64,000 nucleotides of DNA. It comes from an uncultured Oscillospiraceae bacterium. GTDB taxonomy: Bacteria > Bacillota > Clostridia > Oscillospirales > Oscillospiraceae. A program made the position numbers and the translations under genes. The stretch is from NCBI GenBank assembly GCA_947624065.1, contig CANQIO010000002.1:1-64000 (forward strand), in the 5' to 3' direction. The first letter of the stretch is position 1; the number at the start of each line of letters is the position of its first letter. Under the pieces are notes generated by a model. It made no database searches. It saw only the letters and a program-made list of their open reading frames with translations, and was not told where the DNA came from. Below, in pieces: positions 59,105 through 64,000 of this stretch.

Positions 59105-61120
59105 ATGCGCGAAAAATTGCTGTACGGCGCGGCGTACTATGCCGAATACATGCCCCAGGACCGGCTGGAGCAGGACATGGACCTGCTCTCCGGCGCGGGG
59201 TTCGACCTGATCCGGGTGGCGGAGTCCGCCTGGAGCACCTGGGAGCCCAGGGACGGGCAGTTCGACTTCTCCCCGCTGCTGCGGGTGCTGGACGCGGCCC
59301 ATGCGCGCGGCATCTCCGTGATCGTGGGCACGCCCACCTATGCCATCCCACCATGGCTGGCGAAAAAATACCCCGACATCCTCTCCGACACCCATGCCGG
59401 CCCCTGCCGGTACGGGCCCCGGCAGAACTTCGACCTGACCCATCCCGGCTACCGCTTCCACGCCGAGCGCATCATCCGGGAGCTGGCCCGGGCCGTATGC
59501 GCCCACCCCGCCGTCATCGGCTGGCAGCTGGACAACGAGACCAAGCCCTATGACACCTGCTCGCCCCGGGCCCAGGCCCTTTTCAAGGACTGGCTCCGCG
59601 AGCGCTTCGGCACCGTGGAGGCGCTGAACGAGGAAATGGGCCTGGCCTACTGGTCCAATTCCCTCGCCGACTGGGACGAGCTGCCGGACGTGCGCGGCAC
59701 CATCAACGGCAGCCTGGGGGCGGAATATCAGGCCTTCCAGCGCCATCTGGTGACGGAATTTCTGCTGTGGCAGCGGTCCATCATCGACGAGTATAAGCGC
59801 CCGGACCAGTTCGTGACCCACAACTTCGACTATGAGTGGCGGGGCTATTCTTTCGGCCTGCAGCCGGAGGTGGACCAGTTCGCGGCGGCACAGGCGGTGG
59901 ACGTCGCCGGCTGCGACATCTATCACCCCAGCGAGAGCAGACTCACCGGCGCGGAGATCACCTTCGGCGGCGCCATGGCCTATGCGCTGAAAAAAGCCCC
60001 CTATCTGGTCCTGGAGACCCAGGCCCAGGGGGCCTTTGGCTGGCTGCCCTATCCCGGTCAGCTCCGGCTCCAGGCCTTCAGCCATATCGCCTGCGGCGCT
60101 CAGGGCGTGGAGTACTGGCACTGGCACAGCATCCACAACGCCGTCGAGAGCTACTGGAAGGGCGTGCTGAGCCACGACCTGACGCCAGGAGAGACATACC
60201 GGGAGTGCGCCGCCATCGGACGGGAGCTGGCCGCCCTGTCCCCTTACCTCGCCGGCATGCGCAAGAAAAACCGGGTGGCCGTGATGGTCAGCTCCCGGTC
60301 CCAGGCGGCCTTCGGCTGGTTCCCCACCGCCCCCATGGGCCAGGCGCCGGAGAAAAACTACAGCGACTATCTGCGCTGGCTCTGTGACAGCCTCTACCGG
60401 CTGAACGTGGAATATGACGTGATCTCCGACGATGAGCGGGACTTTTCCGGCTATGCCCTCCTGGTCCTGCCCTGCCTCTATGCCGCGCCGGAGGACCTGC
60501 TGCGCGCCATTGACGGATATGTGCAAAAAGGCGGCCATATCCTGGCCACCTTCCGCACTGCCTTCGCCGATGAGCACCTGAAGATCTATCACGACGCCCA
60601 GCCCCATATGCTCACCGAGTGCCTGGGACTGACCTACGACCGCTTCACAAAGCCGGAGCCGGGCACGGGGCTCACCTTCCGCGGCGGCGGCATATCGCTG
60701 GCGGACACCGCCGTCACGGACTGGATGGAGCTGCTGCGGCCGACGTCCGCCACGGCCCTGTGCAATTACGCCCACCCCGCCTGGAGCGGCGTGCCCGCCG
60801 TGACACTGAACGACTACGGCGCGGGCCGGGCGGCCTATCTGGCCTGCTGCTTCTCCCCCAAGGGGCTGGACGCGCTGCTGGAGGGCCTTCTGCCCCAACT
60901 GAGCGTGGAGGTGGGTCCCGCCCGGTTCCCCCTCATCGCAAAGCGGGGCACAGCCCCCGACGGAAGGGAAATGACCTTCTGGCTCAACTTCTCCGGCTCG
61001 GTCCTGCCGGTGTCGGTCCCCCATCCCGCCGGGACGTTCCTTCCCGAGGGCGGGGCCATCGCCGCGGACGAGCCCTTCTCCCTGTCCCCCTGGGGGGCGG
61101 CGGTGCTGGCGGAGGGGTGA
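59105..61120 (+). CDS. GH42 beta-galactosidase
   Basis: A 671-residue beta-galactosidase of family 42. The N-terminal barrel begins YGAAYYAEYMPQDRLEQDM and has RVAESAWSTWEP. The acid/base Glu is in WQLDNETKPYD and the nucleophile is in YLVLETQAQGAFGWLP. A trimerisation domain (about 400-600) and a beta domain follow. It lacks a signal peptide and would finish galacto-oligomers made by the GH53. The start follows AAGTGGAGGTG. Confidence 0.93.
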   Translation: MREKLLYGAAYYAEYMPQDRLEQDMDLLSGAGFDLIRVAESAWSTWEPRDGQFDFSPLLRVLDAAHARGISVIVGTPTYAIPPWLAKKYPDILSDTHAGPCRYGPRQNFDLTHPGYRFHAERIIRELARAVCAHPAVIGWQLDNETKPYDTCSPRAQALFKDWLRERFGTVEALNEEMGLAYWSNSLADWDELPDVRGTINGSLGAEYQAFQRHLVTEFLLWQRSIIDEYKRPDQFVTHNFDYEWRGYSFGLQPEVDQFAAAQAVDVAGCDIYHPSESRLTGAEITFGGAMAYALKKAPYLVLETQAQGAFGWLPYPGQLRLQAFSHIACGAQGVEYWHWHSIHNAVESYWKGVLSHDLTPGETYRECAAIGRELAALSPYLAGMRKKNRVAVMVSSRSQAAFGWFPTAPMGQAPEKNYSDYLRWLCDSLYRLNVEYDVISDDERDFSGYALLVLPCLYAAPEDLLRAIDGYVQKGGHILATFRTAFADEHLKIYHDAQPHMLTECLGLTYDRFTKPEPGTGLTFRGGGISLADTAVTDWMELLRPTSATALCNYAHPAWSGVPAVTLNDYGAGRAAYLACCFSPKGLDALLEGLLPQLSVEVGPARFPLIAKRGTAPDGREMTFWLNFSGSVLPVSVPHPAGTFLPEGGAIAADEPFSLSPWGAAVLAEG

Positions 61121-61129
61121 CCGGGCCGG

Positions 61130-63541
61130 TCACAGCACCAGCACGATCTCGGTCACGTCCGTCATGGCGCTCTCGGGCACATGATCGCCCGGCATGGGCA
61201 CGCCGTTGACCGTGAGGCGCGCGCAGCCGGACTGCTTCCCATCCGGGTTCTCCACCAAGATGTGCAGCCGCCGGCCCCGGAAATCCTTCTCGATCTCCAG
61301 ATGCTTCCACTCTTTGGGGATGGCGGGCGCCAGGCGCAGCCCGTCCAGATCCGGGCGTATGCCCAAAATGCCCTCCACACATCCCACCGACACAGTGGAG
61401 GCGGTGCCGGTGAGCCAGTGGACATGGCTCCTGCCCGCGCAGGGGCTGGCCTTGCCCTCGGTGAACTGGCCATAGCAGTAAGGCTCCATCACGCGGATCT
61501 CCGCCCGGTCGTTCTGGGCGGCGGGGGCGTTCTCCATGAAGTATGCAAAGGCCCGGTCCCCGTGGCCCAGCAGGGCCTCCGCCAGGATGAGCCATCCCTG
61601 GGACTGGGAGAAGATGCCTGCGTTCTCCTTTACGCCGGCGTTGTAGATCACCGCCAGCGCCCCGTCGAAGGCGTGGGCGTGGTAGGGCGGGTCCATGAGG
61701 ATGGCGCCATAGGGGGTGTTCAGGCGGCTGTGGACGCTGTCCATGGCCGCCTGGGCCTGTGTTTCGTCCGCCAGGCCGCTGATCACCGCCCAGCTCTGGG
61801 GGTTGAGCCACAGATCCGCCTCCGGCGCGTCCCGGCTCCCGATGACCTCGCCGGCCTCGGTAAAGCCCCGGATGAACCGGTCGCCGTCCCAGCACAGGGC
61901 GTTGAGCTTTTCCCGCAGGGCGGCCTGCTCCCGCTCCAGCCAGTCCAGGTATTCCCGGTCGCCCAGCGCCCCGGCAAAGGCGCGCAGCACCGTGAACGCG
62001 TAGTAAAACTGGAACGCCACGAAGCTGGACTCCCCGTCGGCCCCCAGGCGCAGACAGTCGTTCCAGTCGGCATAGAGCCCCGCCGGCATCCCGTGGGGGC
62101 CCATGTGCTCCAGGGAGAAGCGGAGGGCCCGCTTCAGGTGCTCATACACGCTCCCCTCGTCCCGGTCGGCAAAGGGGACGCTCTGCTCCAAAAAGTCGAC
62201 CCGGCCGGTCTCCGCCACATATTTATATACCGTGGGGAACAGCCACAGCGCGTCGTCCGCCCGGTAGGCCGGGTGGCCGGTCTCGCGCACGTAGTCCGGG
62301 TCCTCCGGGCCGGTCTCATGGCCGGGCCGGTGGGTGAATTTCACCAGGGGCAGGCCGCCGCCGTGGTGCATCTGGGCGGAGAGCATGAAGAGGATCTTCT
62401 CCGCCGCCATCTCCGGGGCCAGATGGATGATCCCCTGGATGTCCTGGACCGTGTCCCGGTAGCCGTAGCCGTTGCGCAGACCGCAGTAGATGAAGGAGGC
62501 GGCCCGGGACCAGGTGAAGGTGATGAAGCTGTTATACGCGTTCCAGGTGTTGACCATCGTGTCAAACGCCGGGCAGGGCGTCTTGACCCGGAAGTGGGCC
62601 AGCCGCCCGTGCCAATGGGCGATGAGCGCGTCCAGCTCCCGCTCGCACGTGCGCGCCGCGTCCCCATAGCCGGCCCGGACGGCGGCGCTCTCCGCCGGGG
62701 ACATCTCCCCCAAAAGGAAGGCCAGGGTCCTCCTCTCGCCGGGCGCCAGCTCCAGCACGGCGGACAGCGCCCCGCAGGAGTTGCCGTTATAGTTGAGCGC
62801 GCCGCCCAGATCGCCGGCGGCCACCCCCGCCGGGTCGCCGTAGCCGTGATAGGGCCCCAGGAAGGCCGCCTTGTCGCCGCAGTAGGAGCTGACCTCCGCT
62901 CCGGCCAGGGCGAAAAACCGCTCCGTCACCCGCTTTTCATCCACCGTGCTCTCCGCGTCCAGCGCGTCCAGATTCCCGTGCAGCTGCTGCCGGATGCAGC
63001 CGTCCCCGTAGAGGGTCCTGGTGGTGAACAGAGAGTACTGGAGGTTCACCTGGTCCTGCTCATAATTCCCGTTGCAGGTGAACTCCGCGTAGCCGGTCAC
63101 AGTCAGGGACCGGGGCCGCTCCGACCGGTTCTCCACCGTCAGTGCCCAGACCTCATGGCGCGCGCCCAGGGGCACGTAATAGGCCGCCTCGCTGCGGATG
63201 CCGCCATAGTCGGCCAGCAGCTTCGTATAGCCGGTGCCGTGGCGGCACTGGCTCTTATACTGCTCCAGGGGCTTGCCCACCGGCTGCCAGGAGGCGGACC
63301 AAAAGTCCCCCGAGGCGTTGTCCCGCAGATAGATATACCGGCCCGGCTGGTCGAACTGATTGAACACATAGCGCAGGATGCGCCCGTTGGCCCCGGAGCG
63401 GGCGAAGCTGTATCCTCCGGCGTTGTTGGAGATCAGCGCGCCGTATTCCGGCGAACCGAGATAGTTGGCCCAGGGCGCCGGCGTATCCGGCCGCGTGATG
63501 ACATATTCCTTTTTTTCCTCGTCAAAGTATCCGTACTGCAT
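61130..63541 (-). CDS. GH94 family glycoside phosphorylase
   Basis: An 803-residue phosphorylase with an N-terminal beta-sandwich (about 1-280), helical linker and (alpha/alpha)6 barrel. The GH94 catalytic Asp is in GLYADWNDCLRLG (about residue 490), and GLRNGYGYRDTVQDIQG, KFTHRPGHETG and SVSVGCVEGILGIRPDLDG are also typical. It phosphorolyses a beta-linked disaccharide, keeping bond energy as a sugar 1-phosphate. Exact substrate (cellobiose, laminaribiose, chitobiose or other) cannot be told. ATG 63541 is chosen over 63613 by family start and spacing. Divergent-side neighbour is a YesL gene. Confidence 0.9.
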   Translation of the reverse strand: MQYGYFDEEKKEYVITRPDTPAPWANYLGSPEYGALISNNAGGYSFARSGANGRILRYVFNQFDQPGRYIYLRDNASGDFWSASWQPVGKPLEQYKSQCRHGTGYTKLLADYGGIRSEAAYYVPLGARHEVWALTVENRSERPRSLTVTGYAEFTCNGNYEQDQVNLQYSLFTTRTLYGDGCIRQQLHGNLDALDAESTVDEKRVTERFFALAGAEVSSYCGDKAAFLGPYHGYGDPAGVAAGDLGGALNYNGNSCGALSAVLELAPGERRTLAFLLGEMSPAESAAVRAGYGDAARTCERELDALIAHWHGRLAHFRVKTPCPAFDTMVNTWNAYNSFITFTWSRAASFIYCGLRNGYGYRDTVQDIQGIIHLAPEMAAEKILFMLSAQMHHGGGLPLVKFTHRPGHETGPEDPDYVRETGHPAYRADDALWLFPTVYKYVAETGRVDFLEQSVPFADRDEGSVYEHLKRALRFSLEHMGPHGMPAGLYADWNDCLRLGADGESSFVAFQFYYAFTVLRAFAGALGDREYLDWLEREQAALREKLNALCWDGDRFIRGFTEAGEVIGSRDAPEADLWLNPQSWAVISGLADETQAQAAMDSVHSRLNTPYGAILMDPPYHAHAFDGALAVIYNAGVKENAGIFSQSQGWLILAEALLGHGDRAFAYFMENAPAAQNDRAEIRVMEPYCYGQFTEGKASPCAGRSHVHWLTGTASTVSVGCVEGILGIRPDLDGLRLAPAIPKEWKHLEIEKDFRGRRLHILVENPDGKQSGCARLTVNGVPMPGDHVPESAMTDVTEIVLVL

Positions 63542-63632
63542 GGCGGTCTCCTTTCGGGTCTGGCTTCGATACATTTTATATACCACATAGCGGTCCGGAA
63601 TAACAGGCCGCATTTTTTAGTCCGGTTTTCAA

Positions 63633-63661
63633 TTTACAGGATCGCGCGGCGCTGTTATAAT
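63633..63661 (+). promoter_or_regulatory. Promoter of the right-edge YesL gene
   Basis: TTTACA (63633-63638), 17-base spacer, TATAAT (63656-63661). Confidence 0.7.
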
Positions 63662-63687
63662 AGGCAGGAAGATCGGGGGGATGCGAT

Positions 63688-64000
63688 TTGCTGAAAAACA
63701 TCTTCGATATGGACAATCCCATCGTGCGCTTCATGGCGCGAGTGGGGGATCTGATCATGCTCAACGCCCTGTTTCTCGTCTGCTCTCTGCCGCTGGTGAC
63801 GGTGGGCGCGTCGCTCACCGCCATGCTCAAGATCATCCAGGGCTATCTGACCGGGTCCGAGCCGGGGATGTTCCGGACGTTTTTCCGCGCCTGGCGGCAG
63901 AACTTCAAGCAGGCCACCCTCGCCTGGCTCCTGACGGCGGCGCTGACGGCGGTGCTGGGCTATAACTTCTTCCTCATCGGCGCCAACTTCACCGGCGCGG
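63688..64000 (+). CDS. YesL family (DUF624) membrane protein, partial
   Basis: The first 104 residues of a YesL protein, running off the window. The TTG start follows GGGGGG and the frame opens MLKNIFDMDNPIVRFMARVG, then a long helix MLNALFLVCSLPLVTVG, matching the YesL pattern of the gene at 10411. It is divergent from the GH94 phosphorylase; a sugar importer usually follows such genes. Confidence 0.75.
   Translation, partial: MLKNIFDMDNPIVRFMARVGDLIMLNALFLVCSLPLVTVGASLTAMLKIIQGYLTGSEPGMFRTFFRAWRQNFKQATLAWLLTAALTAVLGYNFFLIGANFTGA

Noticed and set aside
1..64000. CRISPR arrays, insertion sequences, prophage genes, rRNA
   Set aside because: No regularly spaced direct repeats, transposase-like genes, phage structural genes or rRNA sequences were recognised while reading the window.

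Overview
The window is about 64 kb of GC-rich chromosome from an endospore-forming Clostridia (Firmicutes), most likely an Oscillospiraceae-type gut anaerobe. The clues are Firmicutes-style AGGAGG ribosome sites and TTGACA-17-TATAAT promoters, the sporulation genes spoIIR and ytvI, an [FeFe] hydrogenase, a sodium-pumping oxaloacetate decarboxylase, YedF, and an L10-leader-controlled rplJ-rplL pair. The genus is not claimed. No phage, insertion sequence, rRNA or CRISPR array was seen.

Layout. 1-7.9 kb: a tRNA-Gly cut by the left edge, ytvI, spoIIR, ispE, an ApgM-type phosphoglycerate mutase, a DUF1622 membrane protein, a Nudix-kinase fusion, a GNAT acetyltransferase, then rplJ-rplL behind an L10 leader. 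8-11 kb: a secreted YcdB/SLH-like protein and a YesL protein. 11-20 kb: a sialic-acid-type catabolic locus made of two divergent units and a transport operon: SGNH esterase and ROK protein; AGE-family 2-epimerase and RpiR regulator; sugar-binding protein, two permeases and an N-acetylneuraminate-lyase-like enzyme. Repeated TGAAARTTATTTT boxes lie just upstream of two of its promoters.

20-30 kb: yedF, then a thiamine salvage region built from two divergent operons that share a 130-bp control region. Rightward, behind a classical TPP riboswitch: thiD, tenA, thiZ, thiX, thiY (uptake and salvage of the pyrimidine moiety). Leftward, behind a leader that carries only a TPP-riboswitch-like pyrimidine-sensor half plus a terminator: a phosphonate-type PhnD-PhnC-PhnE(fused) importer, then thiE and thiN. 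I consider this leader and importer the most interesting part of the window.

30-40 kb: DegV, DUF1836, a flavin/nitroreductase/PNPOx-like trio, an HAD phosphatase, a cytidylate-kinase-like protein, tRNA-Leu, a large BvgS-like hybrid sensor kinase, an E2/CAT-fold protein lacking its catalytic His, and a second DegV. 40-45 kb: an MMPL/RND-type exporter with a coiled-coil secreted partner, divergent from a TetR regulator over a perfect 16-bp inverted repeat. 45-50 kb: thyA and the oadA-oadG-oadC-oadB sodium pump.

50-64 kb: a recombinase-like gene with degraded active site, a 1019-aa surface beta-helix protein with a Trp/Tyr-rich wall-binding tail, a monomeric [FeFe] hydrogenase, and an apparently intracellular beta-galactan or beta-glycan locus (GH53, a zinc-ribbon protein, a 612-aa uncharacterised protein, GH42, GH94). 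The window ends in a second, partial YesL gene.
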